NCBI GenBank assembly: GCA_905221605.1
Contig: CAJNDS010000115.1
Span: 160,315 to 224,314, forward strand
Direction of reading: 5' to 3'
Source of the DNA: Symbiodinium natans
Taxonomy: Eukaryota; Sar; Dinophyceae; Suessiales; Symbiodiniaceae
DNA length: 64,000 bases
The position numbers were made by a program, and so were the translations under genes. This document shows, in pieces, positions 53,656-64,000 of this stretch. Positions within the stretch are counted from its first letter, which is position 1. The number at the start of each line of letters is the position of its first letter. Below the pieces are notes generated by a model. The model searched no databases. It was not told where the DNA came from and worked only from the letters and a program-made list of their open reading frames with translations.

Positions 53656-55056
53656 ATGTCCCTGAGTTTCGGACGTCAATGGTGGCATATCATGACAGTG
53701 GCTCGCTGTTTGGCTGATGGCGGAAGTACACCATTGCTTACCAGCGTGGATGGGGAGGACATGTCTCCGGAATGGTTGTCCACAGTCTTGAAGAAGGCAG
53801 AAAAGGAAGGGCAGCAACCTCTACCTTCGAGCACGGTGGCTTCAGTCGGCTTGGACTTGAAGACTCAGAAGCTCTGGCCGCAGTCACATTCAGCGGAGCT
53901 GCTTTTGACCCTTGACCAGTCGCCGCCTGCCCGGCTCTTCTTGAAAAAGGTTGATGCAAAGCACATGCCGGCCAAGAGTGTAGCTGCACTGCGCCGAGAC
54001 TTGGAATCCAACCGGAATGAAGCGAGATGGTACAAGAATTTTTCCGCCGAACTTCTTAAGAGGGGCGTTCCTCTACTACGTTCACCGCTTGTGGATGAGC
54101 GGCTGGATTGCCTTGACAATGCTGCTGAGAGCGATCATGAAGAGGAGACCTTGCGTCAGGGAAGGATGATGTTGCTGCTGGAGTGTGTAGACCAAGCATC
54201 ATATAGGCAACAATCTCCATTGACTCCACAGCAAGCAAATCAAAGTCTCAAGCTATTGGCGGGATTTCACGCGGCAGCATGGGAGGATCGTGGGTTGCTT
54301 GAGCAGGCATCTCAGACGCTGCATGCACAAGGTTGCTACTGGGCCTTGTCGCGGCGTGGCGAGGCAGAACTGCGGCAACTTCAGCCAACCTGGGCTGCAT
54401 ACCTGGAAGCTTTTATGTCGCATGCCCCAGACTTGCTTAGCAAGCCAAGCATTCGAAATCTTGCACAGCGGCTCGAAAACGTGGCGCCGTGGGTAGCTTC
54501 CCAGCTGCGAGCTTCCCCACACGATGACTTCGCAACCTTGGTGCACGGCGATTTTAAGGCAATGAACTTGTTTCTGCCGGTGGATGCGGCCGGTCAGCCA
54601 TTACTGATTGATTTTCAGTGGACTGGTGTTGGTTACGGCATGGCGGATGTTGCCATGCATTTATCTCATTCCGTTGCTACGGAGGCCGTTCTCTCTAATG
54701 AGGAGGACATGGTGCGGATGTACCACACTGTTTTGGTCAACCTTCTGTCGCAGCGCGGTGCGGCCGCAGCTGCGGAGGCATTTTCATTTGAGACCGCAAT
54801 GCACTACTACACGTTGGCTTTTTTGGATTATGCACGCATGGTCATCAGCTGTTTTTTCCGCGATGCCTCCCCGGAAAGCTTCATGGCCAGAAGCGGCAAT
54901 CCGAATGTTGGGTTTGTTTATCGAAACGTCGAGGCATCTTTACAGTATATACAAATGGTTGATCGACACCTTGCAACCATGGAGGTCTGCAAGGCTGGAC
55001 GCCCTGAGACAGAGCGATCACGGTCTCCGTGCTCGCGATCTGCTTCAGCTCGCTGA
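53656..55056 (+). CDS. Choline/aminoglycoside-kinase-like protein (EcKinase, CHK-like family)
   Basis: An uninterrupted frame to TGA 55054-55056. I chose ATG 53656 as a possible start; the ATG at 53761 ('MSPEWLSTVLKK') is an alternative, and an upstream exon is possible. Kinase features: a beta-strand lysine in 'PARLFLKKVDAKHM' (about 53926), the catalytic loop 'LVHGDFKAMNLFLP' (His at 54544, Asp 54550, Asn 54562), and the metal-binding 'LLIDFQWTGVGYGMADVAMHL' (Asp at 54610), in which DFQ replaces DFG, as usual in the EcKinase/CHK-like group. These enzymes phosphorylate small hydroxyl metabolites; the substrate is unknown. The tail ends with a short RS-rich stretch ('ERSRSPCSRSASAR'). The roughly 1.4-kb coding exon without introns contrasts with the neighbouring genes, whose exons are about 100 bases, and could mean an origin by retroposition or transfer. 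Confidence 0.78.
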   Translation: MSLSFGRQWWHIMTVARCLADGGSTPLLTSVDGEDMSPEWLSTVLKKAEKEGQQPLPSSTVASVGLDLKTQKLWPQSHSAELLLTLDQSPPARLFLKKVDAKHMPAKSVAALRRDLESNRNEARWYKNFSAELLKRGVPLLRSPLVDERLDCLDNAAESDHEEETLRQGRMMLLLECVDQASYRQQSPLTPQQANQSLKLLAGFHAAAWEDRGLLEQASQTLHAQGCYWALSRRGEAELRQLQPTWAAYLEAFMSHAPDLLSKPSIRNLAQRLENVAPWVASQLRASPHDDFATLVHGDFKAMNLFLPVDAAGQPLLIDFQWTGVGYGMADVAMHLSHSVATEAVLSNEEDMVRMYHTVLVNLLSQRGAAAAAEAFSFETAMHYYTLAFLDYARMVISCFFRDASPESFMARSGNPNVGFVYRNVEASLQYIQMVDRHLATMEVCKAGRPETERSRSPCSRSASAR

Positions 55057-58000
55057 GTGGAGAAGACATGTCATGGTTGCAGACCACAGGCAGGTCTATC
55101 CCATGGCGCTGTCTCACGCTTTTCAAGCCTAAAAGGCTTTGAGAGGCCACTCGCTTAGTTGACACCGGAAGGGACAGCAAAAAGGAACGATTTGTCACGA
55201 TGCTTGAGCTGTAACTACGCAGGCAGGTTTGAGGCTTCCATGGGATGCTGATGGTTGTGAGTCTGTGAGAGCCTTTCAAGCTAAGGAAGCCCCACACCAC
55301 GTCACCCGAAAGCAGTAGGGCGCCGAGGGGGTGAGAGCAGGAGAAGCATGCAATGTATCACCATGCCTCTGTACCAGATCTCAGACGTACACCCTCTTCT
55401 TGGTTCCTCACTTGAGGCGTGAAGCATCCATCTGCGGCAGTACCATCGCATCCAGGAGGCAATGATCTTGGTTGCGAGGAGTCACAGCTTCACTCAGCGG
55501 AGCGGGTCGCGGTTCGGCCAGCAGTTCTTCATTTGCAGTTCTTACTTAGTTTTTATGTCCAGGCATTGCAGGCTGCACGTTTCTTGTGTTATCGGGGGCC
55601 GTCTGCGCTGGACAAGGTGGAGGAAGTCGACGAGCAGCCAGCGCCTGCCAACAAGAAGAGGAAGTCCGTCGTCTCTGTGGACTCCGACCATCTGAGCCAG
55701 ACTGGCCGCAAATATCAAGAAATGCGGTGTCTTACTCGGCGATTCCCAGTTATCAATGCTCTTCACCGAACGAGGTCAGACGCCGCAACGAGTCCAGCAG
55801 CAGAGTTTCACGACATCTGGGCTGGCTTTCGAGGTGGGAATAGTGACAGAACGATCAGACAAGGCTACTGTAGACACTGTCGGGGGCTTTAGAGGCTTTC
55901 AAGGCGAGGCATGTGCCCCTGTACCAGGTGAACACTGCTTGTGCCGAGGGCCTGGCTGGATTCGCTGAGTTGCTCGAAGTCTTGTCCGATCTTGCAGCCA
56001 GCGCTACACAATGGAGATGCTCCGAACGATCCGAGGGATCCGAAGGCAGGGCAAAAAGAACTCGAGTGATCTGAACATGTCTCTCGACCCCTTCCCTGAC
56101 AAACCCCTTCAAGTTCATTGCTGGCCCTTGCACTGGTGTGAGTCGAAACGCCGTAGATTCCGCCGTAGATGCCACAAGGCCCGAAGCCCGTAAACCTTAT
56201 CATAACATTCATAAACTTTCAAACCCCCTCAAGCTGTGTACGATCTACATAAACCCTGCAACCCGTGATCTCACTCGAGCAGCCTCGTGAGTGTGAGTCG
56301 AAACATGTCGAAACATGTCGAAACTATGCAAATTCAATCTGAACCATGGAGTCCCTTGAAGGCGAGAACCGGGGTCGTCGGGGTCAGCGTGCAGCAGATG
56401 CGGTTGCCGTCGGACTGAAGATCACCTTGGGCCAAGGGCGAGCGGAGTGGAGTGGTGCTTGGCTTTGACCGTTTGAGAAGCTCTTTGCGACTGTTGAGTC
56501 TATTTCTTCCGTTCTCTTTACATTATTACAAGACAGCACTGCCACCCTCAGCTGTGCAGGCATTGCTGGTATTGTGGGCGACGGTGGGAAAGAAGAAGCC
56601 CTACTGACCACCCTAACGTCACTTGCGCATCGGGCTGTGGCAGCTTTAGGCCTCAGCACGGGGCTCACAGCCGAGGGCCCTCAGGGAAAAGCTCACATCG
56701 ACCCCGATGCCGGCTACCGCGCTGTATGCCACGTGGGCATTCAGCTTCACTTTGATCATGGCGTGTTGGCCTCGGGCCACGCGACAGCAAAGCCCAACAA
56801 GCCGGCATATCAAGGAGGTCAAGACTTCGCCAGCGTGCATGGCGCCAGCAAGACGATGCATAGTTCTGCAGCTTTCCAGCCTTCGCCACCTGCCCTTCAC
56901 TTCGCAACTCTGGCTCAGCACCGATCTGATCGTGCCGATGTCGCCAGCTGCCCAGCTGCATTTTCATGACGTAGTGGTTTTCAAACAAGAACTGCACTTA
57001 AGCCTTTGTGCTGCGGTCATTCAAGTCCATAGTTTCCTTTGTGGCATTTGCCTGAACGTACTGTCCATACTCCAAGGTACCTGCACTCTAGTTCAAGCAA
57101 GTAAAGGCTCCGCAACGATATCCTGAAAGAGGGGTTTCAAAGAGGGGTTTTGAAGCTAGGCAAGCTTGTTCAGTCATTAGGGCTGCCGACAATGTGCAGT
57201 TTGCTTGCCTTCTGCCACGCCTGAAGTCGGGCTAAACAAGAAGTCCCGGTAGACTTGCCAGAGTGTCAGTCAGCACATACCTGCAAGAGCGGCACCTGCA
57301 TGCAAACCCACTTGACAGTCCGACAGCATCAAACATGAAACTGTCAACCGGTGCCAGCAAGCTCGCCACGAGTAAACTTCCTGTGATTTTTCAGCTTACA
57401 ACCGCGAGGAATCCCATTGATTTGCGGTCTTGTTTCTGTGTCCCGCAGACACATTTGGCACCCATGTACGTGATCCAACATGGCACATCGTGCCATGCTA
57501 CTCGTATGTGCGTATATACGTAGCAACACGTATATGCGCACCTTGTCGGTCTCACACTGCTTGAGCTTTCGAAATAAATACGCTGAGGCTCCACAGGCGA
57601 TCCTCGACGGCCAAGCGCTGCCTGGCTCCACCCCAAAAGACATGCATAGACCGCATAGACGGACCATAGGCCTTAGTTCTACCTTCATGCTCAATCTGAC
57701 GGCAGCTTTTCTGGTCTTTCGCATGTTTCAACTTGTCAACATGCCATGCGGCCTTTAACAAGTTCTTAAAACGTCCTGAAGGTTTGAGGTGTTGAAAAGG
57801 CGGCTGTTCCATCACATGTTAAATCGGATTGCCAGGGCATGGGGCGAATAGGTAGATCTTGGGCACAACCGACTAATTCAGGTGGTGGAGCGTGTACGCT
57901 GCAGAGAGTACCCTTTTTCTCGTGGGTTTCAGCTGCATGAAGGGCCGTTTAGGGGTTCATGTTGGGAATAGGCACCCAGCTCAGACTGGGTTGGAACGAG

Positions 58001-60398
58001 GCATAAGCATGCTTGGGAGCCTGGGGTAGCCACGGGATGCGAGCGTGGCTGCGGGGGAATCCACTCGCACTTCAGCTCCGACCCCTTTGCTTTCCTGCGG
58101 TGCACAGGGCGGAAGGAAATAAAGAAAGAGACAGTGACAGACAGAATGCAAAATGACCGATATGCTCACCACTCCTCAATTCCACCTCTAGTGTCTGAGC
58201 GTCTTCTCGAGAGCCATGGGAAGGGAAGGAAGGAGGAAGGGAGGGGAGAGTGAGACGAAAGACAAACATAGCAGAAGGAGAGATGGAGCAAACGGCAAGA
58301 AACGACAAGACCCCGAGACAAGAGGCAAAAAGAGGTTGCCCGTTTCTCTCGGATATGTTTTAATCTTTTCTCTCCTAGCTTCTTTTGGTTCATCTTTTCG
58401 GGCGGACAGGGTTGGAATGAAAGAGGAAAGGGGTCGAGGCGAGTAGCTTGGGCCGTCCATTCCCCATGTTTGTCCTCGTCATACAGAAGAGAAGACAGGT
58501 TAGTGACGAGAAGGAAGGCTAAGCTCTTCTCTTCCCTGACTATCCCTTCATCCTTCTTTTTCCTTTTTTCCACTCTTCTCCTTCTGCCGTCCATGCCAGA
58601 TTACTCAAAGGATTGCATGCGACTTCCCTGACCCTCTGCTTTCCGTTCTTGTCTGCTGGCTCACTCAAAAGAAGAGAGAGAAACAAGGATAACCAAAATC
58701 ATGTTTCCTCCCTCTCATCGTCTGCTGTAGCAGACATGTCTGCAAGAAGTTCGCATGGAATTCTAAGATTAAAAGGTGTCGGACTTAGTGCTTGGCCACT
58801 CCCCTTAAGCCCCACAGACGATGAAGAAGCAGAAGAAGAAGAAGATGATGATGATGAGGAAGAAGAGAAGAGAGATAGTGCGCGAGAGAAGAAGAAGAAG
58901 CCCCACAAAGAAAGCAAGAGTGCTGATGGAAGGAAGGAAGAGTGTCAACGCCCCGCCCTTGGTTGCAGACCAGTGCGATGTTTACCCTAGCAGCTCGCCG
59001 TGGAGCTTCGGCCTTCAGGCCAGAGAGGCAAAGAGAGACCGTCCGTTCACTCTCCGGAGTTGGTGGCGAAGGGGGTTGCGGAGGAAGATGCCGTAGGATT
59101 TGGGGAAGGGTCCGCGAGATCAGGGTTGTTTTCCCGTCCTTGTACATCACGCTTCTGCGCAGCGCCCCTAGACAGAGAAAGAAGAAGCAAAAGACAGCAA
59201 GAAAGGAGGAAGAAAGGAAGGGACAAGTCAAGACAAGAACAAATAATCAACATTTCTTACACCAAGCTCTCTGTCAACTAGAGCATACAGGTCCACCACA
59301 TACGCCCATGCTTCAGGTGGTGCCTGTTTAGTCTTCTGGGTCCTCCCTTTCCCAGCCGACCAAACCTTTTGCCTAGGTGCACCCCATGATGAAGCACCAC
59401 AGACCTCGCTGGAAAGTTCTGCCCGTGTGGGCACCAGACGCTGCTCAGCCTGATTGTCGCAATCGAGTACCGGTGTTAACGCTACAGCTAAAGCAGCATC
59501 GGTGCCCAAATAGCTTTATCATTCATTCCCTTCTCCAACAGGGCTTGTCATAATGGACACGTTACACATGCGCCTCAGCAGCCGTGCAGGCCCTTCAGCC
59601 TTAGAAGGGCAACCATCTCGCACAAACAAAAGAAGTTTTGCCCGAAGGAAGAAGCCAGTGGCACAAACCACAAGCTTTATGCACAAATCAGGTGCTTGAG
59701 CAAACAAGCACGCAAGACCGAGGCAGCCAAAACAACCAAGCTAGTTTCCCCACATACCTCGCCACAGGCTTAGCACCTGCCCAAGGTAGGGGGGAAAGTT
59801 GGCTTCCTGCTTGGCAGCGAGGCAGAAACGAGGAGGGCCACTCAAGAGAGGGCTCCGTTTGCACCCCCTTTGCATTCCTTAAACAACACATACCCAAGGC
59901 ATCAAGAAGCAACGATCGTTGAACAGGGGAATACAGCGAATACAGTGACTTCCGGGTTGGCGCATGGCAAGATCTGTCAAGCGGAGGCCAGCACAGAGCA
60001 GCTGATCGAGCATTGGCGGGCAATCTGCCAGCGCGTACAGGGCATCGTTGACGCAAGAAGTGTGCCTGGGAGTAGAAGTCAGAAGTTCGAAACTAAAGTC
60101 CGGTGCTTCCTGCTCAGGCCTGCAAAGAGGATCACTTACTGAGTGGCACAAAGTCTGTCACCCCCGGGCTTGCCATACACCCAGCGTCACTGCAAGCCTA
60201 GACTCGCATGCTGCTTGGTTGCAAGAGAGGACATATTGTTCGGCGCAGTGTGCTGATTTCTTTTTACTGGAAATACATTTGGGCCAAAGCGGGCTGTGTG
60301 GCTTCTGTAGCAAGGTGAAGGCGTTTGAAGAGCTGCTGGCCCATCAAGAATTTGAGGCGGGGTCCCTATCCCTATCCCTATCCATTGAGGGGGCGGGG
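55057..60398. other. Gene-poor, low-complexity stretch
   Basis: About 5.3 kb with no recognised domain. A plus-strand frame near 55600-55720 ('EEVDEQPAPANKKRKSVVS') looks like an exon with a nuclear-localisation-type KKRKS and may be real. A 10-bp repeat GTCGAAACAT occurs about three times at 56297-56325. From about 58180 to 59250 the plus strand is rich in GA, with an E/D/K-coding run at about 58815-58905; such strand-biased sequence opens frames on both strands and gives no firm gene. Confidence 0.35.
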
Positions 60399-60418
60399 TC
60401 AGGGTTTAGGGTTTACGG
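60399..60418 (+). repeat. Short interstitial TTTAGGG telomere-type motif
   Basis: CAGGGTTTAGGGTTTACGG holds two TTTAGGG-type units and is preceded by (CCCTAT)3 at about 60362-60381. It is the orientation opposite to the large array at 19.4-20.6 kb. Two units are short enough to be chance. Confidence 0.5.
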
Positions 60419-62515
60419 TTGGTACCCAAGATTGGCCTAAGGCGTTCTCCCTCATGTTTCGCTCTCAGCGCTTTGCTGCACCAAGCTGTAGGTTGTTCAG
60501 TTGGCTTTGCGCGCCCTGCGCGCCGCTGTCAAGAGCCGTGTGGCTTGCACCCTTCGTGGTGATGGCGCCTTGTCTGCGGAATTGGACCCTGGAAAGCCGG
60601 GAAAGCTTTCTTAAGCTACGTCTGGGTTGCGTTGACACTGCGTTGGCAAGTCGGCCGTGCTTCATAGATTCCTTTGCAGTTTCCTACAGGTTTTTGTAGT
60701 GCTTTTCATCCCCCCCCCCCCCGCCCACTGATTCTACGTTAGGGCAGGTGCAATTGGTGAGCATTGCTTTCGAGCTTCGGTCAGGTCAGCCGCCGACATC
60801 CAGCCACTTCAATACCTTGCTTTCTGCCGTGCAGCTGGCCTTAGTGAACAGCAGAGGGGCTCGCTTTAAAGTGGCCCCTTTGACATCGGCGGAAGCGGAA
60901 GCAGCAGAAACAAAGCGTGCAATGAGACGAGCACCCGATGCCTTGCATACATGCAGTGCTCCAATGGGTTCCAAGTTCCAAGTATCTACCCGAGCTCAAC
61001 GTGAGGGGCAAGAGGCCGCGGAAAACGCCAAAGCCGACCATCGACTGCAGCCTTGCAGGCTCACCATACCATGGCTCACCTCTTGTGTCCTTCTGACAGA
61101 GGGTGAATGCATGGCTTTCAATGGCTCATTCCGTCATTTGTTTTGCCCAGATGTCTCGTGTGCCGGAAGTGTGCGGCTCACACCCCAGAACATCAGCTCG
61201 TGCCGCTTTGCACTCCTTTCACGTCTTGTGGTTGTGTTGCATGGTTGCATGGATGCACAGGAAAAGGTTGCCTGGAGTGAGCGATCGGCGCATCTCTTAC
61301 TTACAATCCGGCAAGTCAGGCAACTCAGCAGGTTTGTCTCGAATCTCCTCAGGTGTGTCCCATTTGTGGGATGCGAGTGCAGTGGTTGGCTGATGAAAGG
61401 GTGCGATGCTCCATGATTCTGCACTTCATGCAAACAGCAGATGCCTTCATGGTTGGCAAGGCCTTGATTGCCACTGGCTGGCGAGTGACGCGACCAGCTG
61501 CTAGCAGGACGCACGGAAGCATTCAGAAACGATCATGGATGCATTGGCCGCTGCTGCTAGCTGCTGGCCAACGGCCGCCTGTTTGCTGGCTGAGCTGAGG
61601 CAAGACAAGTGTGGGATCTGTGTCAGTCGGGCCAAGTGAACATGGCATCCGGTTGCGGATTGCCAACCAACATCGTGTCACTGCATTTTCCTCGGCGGTG
61701 CACCTGACGCACAGCGCTTGTGCACGCATAGTTTGTAGATGGTTGTAGTTACTTTGTAGCTTATGTTCGTTTTAGAGTGCAGGTCAGACCGGGAGCCCCG
61801 CACAGTGCAAAGCCGCACCAGATGTCATTGCGCCTGAAAAAAACCAAGGCCGCATCCTGCACCAAAGATTCGTCATGCTCGACTGATTATTCATGTTCAC
61901 CACTCATGAGAAGCTGCAGGTGCGCCTTCTCATCACCCTGTGTTGTTTGTTATCCTTGGCAACGCTTCCCGCAATCTTTCAAATCGAATGTATGTTTAGC
62001 ATAAGAGTTCGCCGTTGATAACTCCACACTCGCTGAAGTAGCCGGGTTCGTAGCAAGGAGTGGAGAAACAATGGCAAAGCCAAAAGCCAAGCGCGGGAAC
62101 TTTCGCCGAGAGAAGCGACGATAGAAGGAGCCGTCACAATCAAGACATCAGCGGGACGAAGATGTGGGTCAGAGGGCAACTATCCAATTGGTTCCAAACA
62201 AGGTCAGACCCCTGCCAACTCCGCATACCGACAAATAGGAATACGCAATGTGTTGTGCAGCAATTGCTTTTCCCCGATGCCATGCATGCCAAAGAATGGT
62301 GTCCACGATCATCGCGCGCTTGAGCACACATCGCGCAACCACCTCATCAATGATGGGCATACCCAAGTGCAAGCGCACGGCATCTCGCAATGCTCCATTC
62401 TGAAGAAGCGGATCCGCCGTCATAAACGTAGAAGATATGCAAAAGTAGCACATCGATTCTTTATATATGATAAAGTCGGCGAAAATAAGGCTTCATTCCC
62501 TATTCTTGCACTGCA
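60419..62515. other. Gene-poor stretch
   Basis: About 2.1 kb. A plus-strand frame 60748-61416 (222 codons) and a short 'VCPICGMRVQWLADERV' zinc-finger-like stretch at about 61351-61402 are the only candidates; the second follows an AG and could be an exon. A poly-C run lies at about 60708-60722. No family was assigned. Confidence 0.3.
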
Positions 62516-62880
62516 GGGGGATCCGGAAAATTCCGGGAATTTTTAAGCTTATTGTCTAAAAATCCTAGGAATTTTGGGAATCACCGGATCTGAAAATTCC
62601 CGGAATTTTCGGAATCACCCGGATTGAGGTTGAGGCTTTCCGGGTTGGATTTAAGGTTCCAGTGCAACAGTGATGACGTGGGTGCCCCTTCACCTTCAAG
62701 GAAATCTTCAAGGAAATCTCTTGGTCCAGGGTAGTTCCGATGACGGTCGCCGCCCGCCAGCTGTTCAAGGGGGTTCGGCCTCACCATCACATCTCAGCAA
62801 CTCGAAAAATCCTAGGAGTTCAAAATTCCGGGACTTTTCGGGATCCCCCGGGTTCAGGACTTTACACTTTACGGTGTAGG
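62516..62880. repeat. AATTCCGGG / CCCGGAATTTT direct and inverted repeats
   Basis: Repeats of the type AAAATTCCGGGAATTTT recur at about 62526-62545, 62566-62582, 62592-62614 and 62816-62845, in both orientations, with CACCGGAT/CACCCGGATT between them. It looks like a fragment of a dispersed repeat able to form hairpins. Confidence 0.7.
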
Positions 62881-63099
62881 GTTTTGGGGTTTAATAGAAG
62901 TTGTATTCGAAGAGGCCTGGATGCAAAATAGAAATTGTATAGGGTTTGTGTCCGGAGTTTTGTCGTGTTTTGGTTTTTTTTTTGCTTTTGCTGTAATGGT
63001 TTGGGTTCTGTCGGGTGTGGTGGGGGGTGGGTGGTTTTGGGGTGCTGAGGGGTTGGGGCTGAAACCCCTGAGGTTTTGGGGGGTTTTCCCGAATGCTCA

Positions 63100-63585
63100 T
63101 GGCGGTGGTCCCGTGGTGGTGGTCCGTGGTCCCCTGGTGGTTCAGCGTGGTGGTGGTCCCGTGGTGGTGGTGCTCCTTTGGTGGTGGTGGTCCCGTGGTG
63201 GTGGTCCCAGGGTGGTGGCCGTGGCGGTGGTCCGTGGCGGTGGTCCGTGGTGGTGGTCTCGTGGTGGTGGTTCCGTGGTGGTGGTCCCGTGGTGGTTGTC
63301 TCGTGGTGGTGGTCACGTGGTGGTGGTGGTCTCGTGGTGGTGGTCCCGTGGTGGTGGTCCCGTGGTGGTGGTCCCGTGGTGGTGGTCCCGTGGTGGTGGT
63401 CCCGTGGTGGTGGTGGTCCGTGGTGGTTGGTCCGTGGTGGTGGTCCGTGCCGGGGGTCCGTGCGGGTGCTCTGTGTTGGTGGTCGTGGTGGGTGGTCTCG
63501 TGGTGGTGGTCTTGTGGTGGTGGTCTCGTCGTGGTGGTCTTGTGGTGGTGGTCTCGTGGTGGTGGTCTCGTGGTGGTGGTCCGTG
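63100..63585 (+). repeat. GGT-rich minisatellite, 14-bp CGTGGTGGTGGTCC unit
   Basis: About 485 bases of a 14-bp unit CGTGGTGGTGGTCC and its variants (TCGTGGTGGTGGTC and shorter forms). The unit length is not a multiple of 3, so three long overlapping plus frames arise, all reading the same W/V/G/S/R/P repeat peptide; these are not genes. The clusters of GG could support G-quadruplexes. Confidence 0.95.
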
Positions 63586-64000
63586 GTTTATATTATATCA
63601 TATTTTGCGATGAATATGATAGTTTTCTATATTCGGGATCGTGGCTCTTATTAGTTTGTTTTTTGTTTTTGTTGTATTGGTTTGGGTTTTGTTGGGTGCG
63701 GTGGGGGATGGGTGGTTTTGGGGTGGGAGGGGCTGGGGCTGAAGGATTGAGGGGGGTGTGGGGAAGGTCGAGGGCTTGGATTTGGGGTTGTGGTTGAGGG
63801 ATTGGGATTTGAGGGGTTAGGATTGAGAGGTTGAGGAGGATTTGATGAGGGGTTGTTTAGGGGTTGAGGAGAAATGATTGAAGGGAGGGATTGTTGAAGG
63901 GAGGCATTATTGAAGGGAGGAAATCTTGGAGGGAGGGGATTTTGGTGTTATTGAGAGGCGAGGTTATTGAGGGATTATTGTGTGATTATTGAGGAAGTGT
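63586..64000. other. G-rich, purine-biased window end
   Basis: After a short AT-rich stretch (63586-63660) the sequence is rich in GGGTTGAGG and GAAGGGAGG-like short repeats to the end of the window. The segment 'TTTTTGTTTT...GGTTTGGGTT..GTTGGGTG.GGTGGGGG.TGGGTGGTTTTGGGGTG' occurs both before the minisatellite (about 62977-63045) and after it (about 63658-63725), so the two flanks are imperfect direct repeats. No gene is present. Confidence 0.6.

Noticed and set aside
62891-63797. Three plus frames of 192-234 codons rich in W, V, G and a minus frame rich in T, H, P
   Set aside because: Artefact of the 14-bp minisatellite; every frame gives the same repeat peptide.

Overview
The window reads as nuclear DNA of a dinoflagellate, probably Symbiodiniaceae-like (genus not provable from the sequence). 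The evidence is: a 19-base copy of the dinoflagellate trans-spliced leader at 2124-2142; genes split into many short exons by introns with GC-AG or GA-AG borders and acceptors followed by G; plant-type (CCCTAAA/TTTAGGG) telomere-like repeats; two full-length Ty1/copia retrotransposons of a dinoflagellate-like layout; and every recognisable gene on the same (+) strand, as expected for unidirectional dinoflagellate gene arrays.

Layout. 1-508: 3' end of a SPRY-domain gene. 1126-4219: nitronate monooxygenase in about 12 exons, with the spliced-leader relic in its largest intron. 7440-8192: a basic, lysine-rich protein, perhaps the NOM1/SGD1 N-terminal part. 14809-15447: two exons of a TPR co-chaperone-like protein. 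17933-18171: polypyrimidine tract. 18639-19040: exons resembling a P-loop GTPase. About 19425-20590: degenerate telomere-like array. 20723-29951: copia element 1 (151-bp LTRs, 1 difference by eye). 33770-34045: second polypyrimidine tract. 35216-42990: copia element 2 (148-bp LTRs, identical by eye). About 44605-48837: DEAD-box RNA helicase of the DDX5/DBP2 type in about 14 exons. 50153-51065: exons of a REV1-like N-terminus with a BRCT domain. 53656-55056: a kinase of the aminoglycoside-phosphotransferase/choline-kinase-like (EcKinase) type with a long uninterrupted coding exon. 62500-64000: AATTCCGG-type repeats, then a 14-bp GGT-rich minisatellite.

The host genes are unrelated housekeeping functions and do not look like a pathway. 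The most informative part is the pair of copia elements. Both carry gag, an aspartic protease with a DTA active site, a central zinc-ribbon plus charged helix or coiled-coil region, an extra domain before integrase that in element 1 resembles a degenerate cytosine-methyltransferase fold, then integrase, reverse transcriptase and RNase H. They share the same primer-binding sequence but not the same LTR. In element 1 pol lies in the -1 frame relative to gag-protease. In element 2 gag-protease and pol share one frame, while the central coiled-coil region is encoded in another frame, so its 2427-codon ORF crosses an overprinted stretch.

Limits: exon borders are estimates from family resemblance, made without alignments or transcripts. 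Large parts (4.2-7.4, 10-14.8, 30-33.7, 55-62.5 kb) hold no gene I can recognise.
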